Source: Methylumidiphilus sp963753955
GTDB taxonomy: Bacteria; Pseudomonadota; Gammaproteobacteria; Methylococcales; Methylococcaceae
Assembly (NCBI GenBank): GCA_963753955.1
Contig: CAVWEM010000013.1
Coordinates: 167,367-231,366, forward strand
Length of the DNA stretch: 64,000 bases
Direction of reading: 5' to 3'
How positions within the stretch are numbered: the stretch's first letter is position 1; every line of letters begins with the position of its first letter. Position numbers and translations under genes: made by a program. Below are positions 53,314-63,973 of this stretch, one piece after another. Below the pieces are notes generated by a model. That model was not told where the DNA came from. It saw only the letters and a list, made by a program, of their open reading frames with translations, and made no database searches.

Positions 53314-53670
53314 ATGGCACGTATTTCTGGGATTAACATCCCCGATCATAAACACCTTGTGATATCGTTAACCTCGATCTATGGTATCGGAAGATCAAGG
53401 GCTGCCCATATTTGTAATCAGGTTGGAGTCAACCCTTCGACAAAGGTGAAAAGCCTGAATGATGCCCAAATTGAGCAGATTCGTGAAGAAGTCGCCAAAT
53501 TTGTGGTTGAAGGCGATCTCCGGCGTGAAGTTGCCATGAGTATTAAGCGATTGATGGACTTAGGGTGCTATAGGGGGCTTCGTCATAGAAGAGGGCTTCC
53601 CGTACGTGGTCAAAGGACAAGAACCAATGCGCGTACGCGCAAAGGTCCGCGCCGTCCAATTCGGAAATAA
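53314..53670 (+). CDS. rpsM: 30S ribosomal protein S13
   Basis: A 118-residue protein: MARISGINIPDHKHLVISLTSIYGIGRSRA and a C-terminal tail RGLRHRRGLPVRGQRTRTNARTRKGPRRPIRK, which touches P-site tRNA. First gene of the alpha group. Confidence 0.98.
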   Translation: MARISGINIPDHKHLVISLTSIYGIGRSRAAHICNQVGVNPSTKVKSLNDAQIEQIREEVAKFVVEGDLRREVAMSIKRLMDLGCYRGLRHRRGLPVRGQRTRTNARTRKGPRRPIRK

Positions 53671-53692
53671 CCGGTTTCATTGAGGTAACAGC

Positions 53693-54079
53693 ATGGCAGT
53701 TGCAAATCGCTCGACAAAGCGGGTAAAAAAAGACATTTCTGATGGTATTGCATATATTAGTGCTTCCTTCAACAATACTATCATCACTATAACTGACCGG
53801 AAAGGAAATGCTCTTTCTTGGTCTACAGCAGGTGCTTCTGGGTTTAAAGGCTCAAGGAAAAGCACACCCTTTGCCGCTCAGGTCGCTGCCGAGAAGGCTG
53901 GTTTGATAGCTAAGGACTATGGGATTAAAAACCTAGATGTCCGCATCAAAGGACCCGGTCCTGGCAGGGAATCTGCTGTTAGATCCTTGAATAATTTGGG
54001 ATTCAAGATAACCAATATCATTGATGGCACACCGATTCCACATAATGGTTGCCGTCCGCCTAAAAAGCGTAGAGTTTGA
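53693..54079 (+). CDS. rpsK: 30S ribosomal protein S11
   Basis: A 128-residue protein: ISDGIAYISASFNNTIITITDRKGNALSWSTAGASGFKGSRKSTPFAAQ and DGTPIPHNGCRPPKKRRV. In the platform of the 30S subunit near the mRNA exit. 22 bases after rpsM. Confidence 0.98.
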   Translation: MAVANRSTKRVKKDISDGIAYISASFNNTIITITDRKGNALSWSTAGASGFKGSRKSTPFAAQVAAEKAGLIAKDYGIKNLDVRIKGPGPGRESAVRSLNNLGFKITNIIDGTPIPHNGCRPPKKRRV

Positions 54080-54096
54080 TTTTCGGAGATTTGTAG

Positions 54097-54717
54097 ATGG
54101 CAAGATATATTGGTCCTAAGTGCAAGCTTAGCAGAAGGGAAGGCACAGATCTTTTCCTTAAGGCGCGAGGCAAGTCTCTCGAGTCGAAATGCAAGCTTGA
54201 TCAACAGCCTGGGCAGCATGGCTCTAAGCGAGGCCGACTCTCTGATTATGCAATCCAGTTGCGGGAAAAGCAGAAAATGCGCCGCATTTATGGAGTTTTG
54301 GAACGACAATTTAGGAATTATTACGCAACCGCCGCCCAAAAAAAAGGATCGACAGGTGAAAACCTATTAGGCTTGCTTGAATCGCGCTTGGACAATGTGG
54401 TATATCGCATGGGATTTGCTTCCACACGTGCGGAAGCGAGGCAATTAGTAAGCCACAAAGCCGTTTTGGTAAATGGTAAAGTGCTTAATATTGCTTCCTA
54501 TCAGGTTCATGGGGGCGATGTTGTTGCCATCAGGGACAAAGCTAAAGCCCAACAACGGGTGAAGGATGCCCTTCAAGTCTCTGAGCAGTATGGCTTTCCC
54601 GCTTGGGTTGATGTTGATGTCCAACAGATGCGGGGGGTCTTCAAGTCTACCCCTGAACGCACTGAACTCGGTTCAGACATCAACGAGCAGTTGGTTGTTG
54701 AATTGTACTCGAAATAA
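54097..54717 (+). CDS. rpsD: 30S ribosomal protein S4
   Basis: A 206-residue protein: MARYIGPKCKLSRREGTDLFLK, QPGQHGSKRGRLSDYAIQLREKQK and an S4 RNA-binding domain with RLDNVVYRMGFASTRAEARQLVSHKAVLVNGK. Primary 16S binder and, in E. coli, repressor of the alpha operon. 17 bases after rpsK. Confidence 0.98.
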   Translation: MARYIGPKCKLSRREGTDLFLKARGKSLESKCKLDQQPGQHGSKRGRLSDYAIQLREKQKMRRIYGVLERQFRNYYATAAQKKGSTGENLLGLLESRLDNVVYRMGFASTRAEARQLVSHKAVLVNGKVLNIASYQVHGGDVVAIRDKAKAQQRVKDALQVSEQYGFPAWVDVDVQQMRGVFKSTPERTELGSDINEQLVVELYSK

Positions 54718-54734
54718 TTGCTGAAGGTTAGTTG

Positions 54735-55721
54735 ATGCAAAGTTATCTTGCCGACCTGATCAAGCCTCGTCTGGTTGATGTCAATCCCATAGACAAGAAT
54801 ACCGCGCGCATCGTGATCGAACCGCTTGAGCGTGGATTTGGTCACACGTTGGGAAATGCTCTCAGAAGAGTGTTGCTTTCGACCATCCCCGGGTGCGCGG
54901 TGACAAATGTTGTCATTGAGGGTGTCCTACATGAATACTCTACCATTGAGGGCGTACAAGAGGATGTGATCGATATTCTTCTAAATCTGAAGAACTTGTC
55001 CATCAATATTGCCAACGGAGAATCGGCGGTGTTGACGCTTAGCAAGTCAGGTTCGGGGATTGTCGTTGCCGGGGACATTCAGTTGACCCATGATGTTGAC
55101 ATCATGAATCCTGATTTGGTCATAGCCAATATGACATCCAGCGGTAAATTGAATATGACCTTAATCGTGGAGAAAGGAAGAGGTTATCAGCCTGTGGTTC
55201 AGCGACTGGCAAATGGTTCTGATGCGCCTGTTGGCACTTTGCATATTGATGCTTCATTCAGTCCTATCCGCAAAGTGTCCTATGTTGTCGAGTCCGCGCG
55301 TGTTGAACAGCGCACCGACCTAGACAAGCTCATTATCGAGCTGGAAACCAACGGCACCATTGATCCACAGGAAGCAGTCAGTTTGTCCGCATCCATCCTG
55401 AATGATCACCTGTCTGTTTTTTTGGATTTCAAGGGTGACCACGGGGCATTCCCCACACAACCGCCGAAGCAGACTTACGATCCCTTGCTGCTTCGTCCGG
55501 TCGATGATTTGGAATTGACCGTGCGTTCGGCAAACTGCCTAAAAGCCGAAAACATTTTTTATATCGGTGATCTTATCCAACGGACTGAAGTAGATTTGTT
55601 GAAGACACCGAATTTGGGAAAAAAATCGCTTACGGAAATCAAGGACGTATTAGCTACCAAAGGCCTTTCGCTCGGCATGCGCCTGGACAACTGGCCTCCC
55701 GAAGGGTTGAAAAAAGATTAA
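54735..55721 (+). CDS. rpoA: DNA-directed RNA polymerase subunit alpha
   Basis: A 328-residue protein from the ATG at 54735 (the TTG one codon earlier is less likely). N-terminal assembly domain with RIVIEPLERGFGHTLGNALRRVLLSTIPGCAVT, then the acidic linker and the C-terminal domain with RSANCLKAENIFYIGDLIQRTEVDLLKTPNLGKKSLTEIKDVL, which binds UP elements and activators. 17 bases after rpsD. Confidence 0.98.
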   Translation: MQSYLADLIKPRLVDVNPIDKNTARIVIEPLERGFGHTLGNALRRVLLSTIPGCAVTNVVIEGVLHEYSTIEGVQEDVIDILLNLKNLSINIANGESAVLTLSKSGSGIVVAGDIQLTHDVDIMNPDLVIANMTSSGKLNMTLIVEKGRGYQPVVQRLANGSDAPVGTLHIDASFSPIRKVSYVVESARVEQRTDLDKLIIELETNGTIDPQEAVSLSASILNDHLSVFLDFKGDHGAFPTQPPKQTYDPLLLRPVDDLELTVRSANCLKAENIFYIGDLIQRTEVDLLKTPNLGKKSLTEIKDVLATKGLSLGMRLDNWPPEGLKKD

Positions 55722-55759
55722 TAGCCAAGAAAGTCAACTAGAGAACTTAGGACAGCATC

Positions 55760-56131
55760 ATGCGTCACGCAAAATCCGGTAGGAAATTCAATATGAACAG
55801 CAGCCATAGGAAGGCGTTGTTCCGTAGTATGACGGTTTCGCTTTTCCAGAATGAAATCATCAAGACTACCTTGCCAAAAGCGAAGGAGATTCGCCGGTTC
55901 GCTGAACCGTTGATTACCTTGTCAAAAGTTGATTCGCTAGCGGCAAAGCGCTTGGCATTCAGCCGTCTTAGAAACCGTGACGTGGTGGTAAAGCTTTTCA
56001 ACGAACTTGGGCCGCGTTACGCCAACCGCCCCGGCGGCTATCTTCGTGTGCTAAAGTGTGGATACCGAACGGGAGATTCGGCACCCATGGCTTATGTTGA
56101 GTTGGTTGATCGCCCTGGTCAGGGTGAATAA
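55760..56131 (+). CDS. rplQ: 50S ribosomal protein L17
   Basis: A 123-residue protein: MRHAKSGRKFNMNSSHRKALFRSMTVSLFQNEIIKTTLPKAKEIRRFAEPLI, then GGYLRVLKCGYRTGDSAPMAYVELVD. Last gene of the ribosomal super-operon, followed by a strong terminator. Confidence 0.98.
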   Translation: MRHAKSGRKFNMNSSHRKALFRSMTVSLFQNEIIKTTLPKAKEIRRFAEPLITLSKVDSLAAKRLAFSRLRNRDVVVKLFNELGPRYANRPGGYLRVLKCGYRTGDSAPMAYVELVDRPGQGE

Positions 56132-56172
56132 GCTACACCGTCTTATCGCGTGAGTAGGTTTATTCATAAAAG

Positions 56173-56202
56173 GCGGTCCGGGGATAACCGGGCCGCTTTT
56201 TT
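56173..56202 (+). terminator. intrinsic terminator of the ribosomal operons
   Basis: A 9-base stem GCGGTCCGG/CCGGGCCGC (one G-T pair) with a 6-base loop and six T residues, about 40 bases after rplQ. It closes the run from rpsL. Confidence 0.9.
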
Positions 56203-56312
56203 ATGCCCCTTCCGGTGCTTGGACTGATTTCGTCAACCGGTTACCCTCCCGGATTTATTTGATCAAACTTGGTTGCCAGAAAAGTTTTTATTTCCAACCC
56301 TAGAGTACAGAC

Positions 56313-58402
56313 ATGACAGATCTATCGCACTACAGAAACATCGGCATATTCGCCCACGTCGATGCTGGTAAAACAACCACTACCGAGCGGATTTTGAAGC
56401 TCACCGGCAAAATCCATAAAATTGGCGAAGTGCATGACGGTGCGGCGACGACAGATTTCATGGAGCAGGAGCAGGAACGCGGCATCACCATCCAGTCCGC
56501 TGCGACGACTTGCTTATGGAAAGGGCATCGTTTTAACATCATCGACACGCCCGGGCACGTTGACTTCACGATTGAAGTGTATCGTTCCCTAAAAGTTCTC
56601 GATGGTGGCATCGGCGTTTTTTGCGGCTCGGGTGGCGTGGAGCCACAATCCGAGACCAACTGGCGTTATGCCAATGATTCTAAGGTTTCCCGCGTCATCT
56701 ATGTGAATAAACTGGATCGCACTGGCGCCGATTTTTACCGCGTGGTCAAGCAAGTCAAAGAGGTGCTGGGCGCGACGCCAGTCGTGATGACCTTGCCGAT
56801 TGGACGCGAAGATGAATTCGTCGGTGTCGTCGATCTGCTTACCCGCAAAGCCTGGGTTTGGGATAATTCTGGCGATCCGATGAATTATGAGATCCAAGAT
56901 GTCCCCGCCGACATGGTTGATGACGTGGAAACTTGGCGCGAGGCTTTGATCGAAGAAGTGATCGATCAAGATGACGATGCCATGGAAAAGTATCTGGAGG
57001 GCGAGACACCAGATATCGATACGATCAAGCGTTGCATTCGGAAAGGCACCATCCAAACTGGAGTTTTTCCCGACTTATTGCGGTTCTTCCTTCAAAAACA
57101 AGGGGGTGCAATTGGTGCTTGATGCCGTCGTGGATTATCTGCCCAACCCGACCGAAGTCAATCCGCAACCGGAAGTTGATTTGGAAGGACATCCAACCGG
57201 CAGCTATGCCATCGTCGATGCCAATAAGCCTTTGCGCGCATTGGCGTTCAAAATCATGGACGACCGTTTTGGCGCGCTGACTTTCTTGCGCATTTATTCC
57301 GGAAAACTGGAGAAAGGCACAACCGTGCTAAATACCTTTACCGGCAAAACCGAGCGCATTGGCCGTATCGTTGAAATGCATGCCAATTCGCGTGCGGAAG
57401 CTCGATTCTGCCCAGGCGGGCGATATCGTCGCAGTGATGGGGATGAAGAATGTCCAAACCGGCCATACGCTGTGCGACCCGGATGTTCCCGCCACTTTGG
57501 AGCCGATGGTATTCCCCGATCCGGTGATCTCGCTGGCTATCTCTCCGAAAGACAAAGGCTCCAACGAGAAGATGGGCGTCGCTTTGGGGAAGATGGTCCA
57601 GGAAGATCCCTCTTTCCATGTCGAGACCGACCAGGAGAGCGGGGAAACCATCCTCAAGGGCATGGGCGAACTGCATCTGGATATTAAGGTGGACATCCTT
57701 AAGCGCACCCATGGCGTCGAGGTCATTGTCGGCAAGCCGCAGGTGGCTTACCGTGAGACGATCACGAAGCGCGTCGAGGACAGTTACACCCACAAGAAGC
57801 AAACGGGTGGTTCCGGCCAGTACGCCAAGATTGATTACATTATCGAGCCTGGCGAGCCGGGCACCGGCTTTATCTTTGAATCCGCCGTGACGGGTGGCAA
57901 CGTACCTAGGGAGTATTGGCCTGCGGTCGATAAGGGTTTCAAGAGCATGTTGGACAAGGGCGTGTTGGCGGGTTTCCCGTGCTTGGACTTCAAAGTCATC
58001 CTGACCGACGGCGGGTTCCACGCAGTGGACTCTTCGGCCATCGCCTTTGAAATCGCCGCCAAAGCCGCTTTCCGCCAGTCCATTCCAAAGGCTGCGCCGC
58101 AGTTGATGGAGCCGATCATGAAGGTCGATACGTTCACCCCCGAGTCGCATGTGGGCGATGTGATCGGCGACCTTAACCGCCGCCGTGGCATGATCAAGTC
58201 GCAGGAGCCGGGTCCCACCGGTGTGCGCATCAAGTCGGAAGTGCCGCTCTCTGAAATGTTTGGATACATCGGCCATCTGCGCACGATGACCTCCGGGCGC
58301 GGCCAATTCTCCATGGAATTCTCGCACTATATGCCGTGTCCGAAGAACGTGGCCGACGTGGTCATCAAGGAAGTGAACGAGCGGAACAGCGACAAGAAAT
58401 AA
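56313..58402 (+). CDS. fusA2: elongation factor G, second copy, frameshifted twice as read
   Basis: Three frames together encode one EF-G of ~696 residues: HYRNIGIFAHVDAGKTTTTERILKLTG, DTPGHVDFTIEVYRS, VNKLD, and at the end HYMPCPKNVADVVIKEVNERN. The first break, near 57053-57054, is cured by removing one C (giving RKGTIKLEFFPTYCGSSF). The second, at 57398-57399, is cured by removing one A (RAELDSAQAGDIV). Sequence features (GGIGVFCGSGGVEPQSETNWRYAND) match the EF-G2 type found as a second copy in many gammaproteobacteria; its special role is not settled. It differs strongly from the fusA in the str operon. It has its own spacer (56203-56312) and no evident promoter. Confidence 0.85.
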
Positions 58403-58457
58403 ATGTGAAGCTAGCTGGGCGGAATTTCTGCCCGGCTATGCCTGCAAGGCATCGTGA

Positions 58458-61362
58458 ATGTGTGAGCGTCAAACCGCCGGTTTGGGTATGGAAGATTTGT
58501 TCGGGGATATTCCTGCCGGATTGCGCGAGAGTCTCGACCGTTCTTGGGCTGCGTTTGCGAGCCACACTTCGGCGCTTGAATTTGGCGATGAGTCCCAAGA
58601 GCGGATCTTCTATGCCACGTTGGGCAAAGTTTGGGCGTCCAGTCCCTTCGTGGCCGGGCAGTGCTTGCGCAGGCCGAAGGCGCTTGCCTCATTAGTGGCA
58701 AGCGGCCACCTCTTCACTACGGCTTCCGCTTCCTTTTATCGGAATGCGCTCAATAGTTTACTTTCTTCTGTCACCTCTGAGAAGGGGTTGATGGAGGTTT
58801 TGCGGCGATTTAGAAACCAGGAAATGGCGAGAATCGCTTGGCGCGACATCGCCGGCTGGGCGGATTTGCCGGAAACCTGTGGATCTCACTCGGTTGGCGG
58901 AAGCATGCATAGTCGAAACCCTGGAATATCTATTCCAGCAGGCTTGCCAAACGCGGGGCGTCCCGCTTGACCATTCCGGAGAACCGCAGCGGCTGGTGGT
59001 TTTGGGGATGGGCAAGCTTGGCGCTTGGGAGCTGAATTACTCCTCCGATATTGACTTGATTTTCTCCTATGAAGATGAAGGCGTCTTGCCGGACAAGAAG
59101 GCGACGGCGTATGCGGAGTTTTTTGCCCGTCTGGCGCGTTCCTTGGTCAAGGCATTGGATGCGGTCACGGCGGATGGATTTGTGTTCCGCGTGGATACGC
59201 GCCTGCGTCCTTTTGGCGAAAGCGGGCCGCTGGTGATGAATTTCGACGGGATGGAACAGTATTACCATGGCCAGGCCCGCGAATGGGAGCGTTACGCCAT
59301 GGTTAAGGCGCGCGTGGTGGCCGGGGATTTCGGCGCTGGGGAACGTCTGCAGGCCCTGTTGACGCCTTTCATCTATCGGCGCTATCTCGATTTCCGTGCC
59401 TTCGGCGAATTGCGCGCGCTAAAGGCTAAAATCACCCAGGAGTTATTGCGCAAGGATCGTATGGATAACGTCAAGCTTGGCCCGGGCGGGATACGGGAAA
59501 TTGAGTTCATAGGCCAGGCTTTCCAGCTTATTCGCGGCGGGCAGGAAAAGCGTTTGCGGGAACGCGGCATTCTCAAAGTCCTAGGGGTGATCGGCGAGTT
59601 GGGCTATTTGCCGGGCGAACTTGTCGAGAAGCTGCAAGCTTCTTACCGTTTTTTGCGTCTGGTGGAAAACCGCATCCAGCAATACGGCGACAAACAAACC
59701 CACGACCTTCCCACCGACGGGACGCAGCGTCTGAGCCTGGCGTATGCGCTTGGGTTCAGTGGCTGGGAAGGTTTCAAACTCCGGCTGGACGAAGTGCGTG
59801 ACGAGGTGCATGGCATATTCGGCCAGGTGATCGAGTCTCCGCAAACTTCCATCCAGGTTGGCGAGGCGGTCGATTGGGTCGAAATCGACAAGGCAATGAT
59901 GCCTGCCCTGTTGGCGGCGATGGGTTGGCCGGCCCCCGAAGCGGTGTTGCCGAGGTGGGTCGATTTTCAAGAATCCCACGCGATTCGGCGGATCACGCCC
60001 AAAGGCGCAGGGGAACTCAACCGCGTCATGCCCCTGTTGTTGCGGGCGGTCGCGAAACTCGACAACGCGGCGGAGACCTTGGGCCGCATCCTCATATTGT
60101 TGGAGGCCATCGCCGGGCGGAATGTCTATTTCACTTTGTTGGCCGAACATCCGCTCGCCTTGTCGCAACTGGTCAAGCTGGCCTCGGCCAGTTCCTGGAT
60201 CGTCAACCACATTGCCCGCCACCCCCTGCTGCTGGATGAATTGCTCGATCCGCGCAGCCTTTACGCGCCACTGAGCCGTGGGCAGTTGCGCGACGAATTG
60301 GAGCGTTGCCTGCGACGGGTCGATGTTGACGATATGGAACAACTGATGACCGCCTTGCGCCAGTTCAAGCAGGCCCATGTGCTGAGGATTGCCGCCGCCG
60401 ACATCATGGGCGCGATCCCTATCACGGTGGTCAGTGACTGCCTCACCTGGCTGGCGGAAACCCTGGTCGCCGGGGTGATGGAGCAAGCCTGGCGGCTGAC
60501 CGCGCAACGCCACGGCATCCCTCCAGGTGGGGTGCCGGGGGAGATCAAGGGTTTCGGCGTCGTCGCCTATGGCAAGATGGGCGGGCTGGAATTGAGCTAT
60601 GCCTCCGATCTGGATCTGGTGTTCCTGTATGGTGGAGTGGCAGACACAGCCCTCACCGATGGCGACAGCCCGATTCCCTGCGCCCAGTTCTATGCCCGCG
60701 TCGCCAAGCGCATGATTACTTTGTTGACCACCCAAATCCTGTCCGGGACGTTGTATGAGATCGACTTGCGTCTTCGGCCCAGTGGCAATTCCGGGCTGCT
60801 GGTCAGCAGCCTGGATGCCTACGGAACCTATCAAATGGAAAGCGCCTGGACTTGGGAGCAGCAAGCCTTGGTGCGGGCTCGATTTATCGCCGGCGACCCT
60901 CAAATTGCTGAACGTTTTGCCGTCATCCGCAGGCGCTCGTTAGGGAGGCTGCGCGAAGTGGAGGCACTCCGTGCCGAGGTGCGGGAAATGCGCGACAAAA
61001 TGCGGGAAAACCTGGAGGCAAAAGCGCCGGGTTTGTTTGATCTGAAACAGGCGCGGGGCGGTATTGCCGATATTGAGTTTATAGTACAATTCGGCGTTTT
61101 ATCGGGTGCGCACGACCACGACAGCCTGTTGCAATGGCCCGACGTGGTTCGCCTGCTGGAATCCTTGCAGGACACTGGTTTTCTTGATGCCGAGGATTCC
61201 GCCTTGCTGAAACAGGCCTATTGCCTCTATCGCGAACGGACGCACCGGTCGGCGCTGCTGGAGCAGCCTGCGCTGGCAGCGGAAGCGGAGTTTTCCTCCA
61301 TCCGTTCCCGCGTCCAGGCGCTCTGGCATGACAAAATGGAACGCCCAAGCCCCAACCTTTAA
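58458..61362 (+). CDS. glnE: bifunctional glutamine synthetase adenylyltransferase / adenylyl-removing enzyme, frameshifted as read
   Basis: Two frames together encode a GlnE of ~967 residues. The break near 58875-58878 is cured by removing one base (ETVDLTRLAEACIVETL). The N-terminal nucleotidyltransferase domain, LGMGKLGAWELNYSSDIDLIFSY, removes AMP from glutamine synthetase. The C-terminal one, GKMGGLELSYASDLDLVFLY, adds it, in response to nitrogen status through PII. Start choices are the ATG at 58458 (AAGG 8 bases upstream) or 58488. Just downstream lies ilvE, an order known from pseudomonads and other gammaproteobacteria. Confidence 0.9.
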
Positions 61363-61390
61363 CCCACACACACGAAGCGGAGAAATAACG

Positions 61391-62314
61391 ATGGCGATGG
61401 ACGACAGAGATGGCGTCATCTGGCTGGACGGCGAATGGTTGCCTTGGCGCGAGGCGAAGACCCATGTCCTGACCCACACCTTGCACTACGGCTGCGGCGT
61501 GTTCGAGGGCGTGCGGGCTTACCGGGCCGAAAGAGGCACGGCGATTTTCCGTCTGCGCGAGCACACCGACCGGTTTTTCCGCTCGGCGCACATCATGAAC
61601 ATGAAGATGCCTTTCGACAAGGACACGCTGGATCAGGCCCAGCTCGAAGCGGTGAAACGGAACAATCTACCCAGCGCCTATTTGCGCCCGATGTGCTTTT
61701 ACGGTTCTGAGGGCATGGGCCTGCATGCCTCCAAGCTGAAGGTGCATGCCATGGTTGCGGCCTGGGAATGGAACAGCTACCTGGGGGACGAAGGCATCAA
61801 AAACGGCATCAAAGTGCGCATTTCCTCTTTCACGCGCAACCATGTCAACAGCGTGATGAGCAAGGCGAAGGCCAACGGCAATTACGTCAATTCCATCCTG
61901 GCCGTGCAAGAGGCCGTGGCCTGCGGTTGCGACGAGGCGCTGTTGCTGGATCACGAAGGCTATGTGGCGGAAGGCAGCGGCGAGAACATCTTCATCGTCC
62001 GCCGGGGCAAGATCTACACGCCTGACCTCACATCAGCGTTGGAAGGCATCACCCGCGAGACGGTGATGGCCATCGCCCGTGAGCATGGCTATGAAGTGGC
62101 CGAGAAGCGCATCACCCGCGACGAGGTGTACGTGGCCGACGAGGCCTTCTTCACCGGTACGGCGGCGGAAGTCACACCCATCCGCGAATTGGATGGCCGC
62201 GTCATCGGCAATGGTGGGCGTGGCCCCATCACCGAGAAGCTCCAGGCGCTGTATTTCGACTATGTCCATGGCCGTGCGGCTGACCATGGGGATTGGTTGA
62301 GTTACGTGGGCTGA
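61391..62314 (+). CDS. ilvE: branched-chain amino acid aminotransferase
   Basis: A 307-residue class IV aminotransferase from the ATG at 61391 (GGAG upstream). Motifs are LHYGCGVFEGVRAYR at the start, the PLP-lysine region SKAKANGNYVNSILAVQEA, and EGSGENIFIVRRGKIYTP with ITRETVMAIAREHGYEV. It transfers the amino group of glutamate to the branched 2-oxo acids in the final step of Leu, Ile and Val synthesis. It follows glnE by 28 bases and may be co-transcribed. Confidence 0.95.
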   Translation: MAMDDRDGVIWLDGEWLPWREAKTHVLTHTLHYGCGVFEGVRAYRAERGTAIFRLREHTDRFFRSAHIMNMKMPFDKDTLDQAQLEAVKRNNLPSAYLRPMCFYGSEGMGLHASKLKVHAMVAAWEWNSYLGDEGIKNGIKVRISSFTRNHVNSVMSKAKANGNYVNSILAVQEAVACGCDEALLLDHEGYVAEGSGENIFIVRRGKIYTPDLTSALEGITRETVMAIAREHGYEVAEKRITRDEVYVADEAFFTGTAAEVTPIRELDGRVIGNGGRGPITEKLQALYFDYVHGRAADHGDWLSYVG

Positions 62315-62356
62315 AGATCGATCACCGACACCTTTGATCCTAAAAACGGCAGTTGA

Positions 62357-62414
62357 GATGCCCCAAATCCCGTCCGCCCTTCGATAGATCAGGGCGGCTG
62401 GGACTTGGGGCATC
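62357..62414. repeat. large imperfect palindrome between convergent genes
   Basis: GATGCCCCAA (62357-62366) pairs with TTGGGGCATC (62405-62414), with a second stem GCCCT/AGGGC inside. It lies between the stops of ilvE and the convergent cytosine deaminase and could act as a two-way terminator, though no T-tract is seen on either side. Confidence 0.45.
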
Positions 62415-62428
62415 GCACCCAGATGGCT

Positions 62429-62865
62429 TTAATTCCCGATGTCCTCCGCCCAGAGGGCTGGCTGGTGCCGCATGAATTCACGCATTAGCTCGATGCAGCG
62501 TCGATCCTGGATGACCTGGACTGGACGCCATGGGTTGACAGCCACTCTTCCTCGCCCATGAAAGACTGGTTCTCGCCGATGACGACGCGAGGGATGCCGT
62601 AGAGCAGGATCGCGCCGCTGCACATCGGGCAGGGTGAAAGCGTGGTGTAGAGTGTGGATGCGCGATAGAACGAGGCGGATCGCCGTCCCGCGTTCTCGAG
62701 CGCATCCATCTCGCCGTGGAGGATGGTGCTGCCCTTCTGTACACGGCGATTGTGGCCGCGACCGACGATGGCACCAGAATGGACGAGGACGGAGCCGATG
62801 GGTATGCCACCTTCGGACAAGCCGCGCTCGGCCTCTTCGATTGCTGCGATAAGAAACGGATCCAC
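62429..62865 (-). CDS. fungal-type cytosine deaminase / nucleoside deaminase, frameshifted as read
   Basis: A 145-residue deaminase from a GTG at 62865 (GAGGG ribosome site): MDPFLIAAIEEAERGLSEGGIPIGSVLVHSG, the zinc and proton-shuttle motif ILHGEMDAL (HxE) and the zinc pair in SPCPMCSGAILLYGIP (PCxxC), then VVIGENQSFMGEEEWL. The frame breaks near 62522-62530; adding one base restores VIQDRRCIELMREFMRHQPALWAEDIGN, ending at 62429. These proteins resemble yeast Fcy1 more than bacterial CodA and deaminate cytosine or related bases. It converges on ilvE and is unrelated in pathway. Confidence 0.8.
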
Positions 62866-62977
62866 GTTCTTGCCCTCTTGAATATTGCCATGAGGGTTTC
62901 CCCGCATTCTACGGCTGCTGGCGCCGTATTCCGCTTGGGCAAATGATAGCGCCGATTGCACACACCCGCCAAGGCTT

Positions 62978-63973
62978 TTATTCACGATAGGCCAGTGAAC
63001 GCCCCATACGCCATGTAGGAAGTTCTACCCATCGGTAAAAGCAAACCGCCAAAGCGAAGCAACATACCATGGCAAGGCAAAAAATCGTGAGTTGTGTATT
63101 TGCTTCATCTGTTGTTTCGTTCCAGCCCAGACGCTGGAACACGGATTTGACAATGGGGTGGGTCAAATATAGGCTGTAGGAAATTTCTCCCACTGCGGAC
63201 ATGGGCATGTAGAAAATATATATAATCGATTGCGGTTTGGATAATTTAAAAAGAAGTTCTTGTAGTATTAAGCATATAAATATAACAAACAAGGCGAGCA
63301 TCCCTCCGTGCGTCATCCCATGTCCAGACCCATAATTGTGCATGGCTAGATATGTGAGTATTGCTAAGGATATTAATAATAATCCAAAAAGTGCCTTTAG
63401 GGACAGGTTAAAACTATCTGTGACATATAGCCACCCAAAAAATATCCCTACTCCAAACTCGAGCATAATCGGGTTTCCGAGAAGGCTGATAATTAGTATG
63501 CAGGTAATTAACCCGCGAAATTTCTGTCCAACTCTGAAGCAAAGAACAAAAGAGAATATCATATAGAATATAAGCTCATAAGTTAATGTCCAGGTGACGA
63601 TCAAAAAGTTGTATCCATAGAATGGGGGGGTGGCGTTGGCGCGGGGCAGGAAAAACATGCCATACAGAAGGCCGCTCAGGTATGGCGGTTTGGCAATTGC
63701 CATTAAAACCATGGCAACCCACGCTGGAGGAACTACCCTGAAAAATCGACGAACCAGAAAGCTGTATGCGTTGCGTGAGGTGTTTTTTTGGGTGGATACG
63801 TAAATTATAAAACCAGAAATAACGAAAAAAATATCGACACCGAGGTAGCCATATTGTAATTGCTCACTTACATTTTGGGAAACTTTTTTGAGGTATTCAC
63901 GAAAGTGATATGCTACCACCGATAATGCCGCTATTCCTCTTAACGCCTGAATGATTTCGGGTTTTTGTGCCAT
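62978..63973 (-). CDS. acyltransferase family 3 membrane protein
   Basis: About 331 residues from the ATG at 63973 (MAQKPEIIQALRGIAALSVVAYHFREYL); an ATG 21 bases earlier is possible. Ten or so membrane helices, with the family RGIAALSVVAYHF start (R and H conserved), GYLGVDIFFVISGFIIYVS, and the C-terminal FYRWVELPTWR. It acylates sugars at the cell surface. Several stretches are AT-rich, unlike the neighbouring deaminase gene, which hints at separate origin. It lies at the right window edge. Confidence 0.82.
   Translation of the reverse strand: MAQKPEIIQALRGIAALSVVAYHFREYLKKVSQNVSEQLQYGYLGVDIFFVISGFIIYVSTQKNTSRNAYSFLVRRFFRVVPPAWVAMVLMAIAKPPYLSGLLYGMFFLPRANATPPFYGYNFLIVTWTLTYELIFYMIFSFVLCFRVGQKFRGLITCILIISLLGNPIMLEFGVGIFFGWLYVTDSFNLSLKALFGLLLISLAILTYLAMHNYGSGHGMTHGGMLALFVIFICLILQELLFKLSKPQSIIYIFYMPMSAVGEISYSLYLTHPIVKSVFQRLGWNETTDEANTQLTIFCLAMVCCFALAVCFYRWVELPTWRMGRSLAYRE

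Noticed and set aside
59581..60903. 440-codon frame on the minus strand opposite glnE
   Set aside because: Antisense shadow in a GC-rich gene; the plus strand has clear GlnE motifs throughout.
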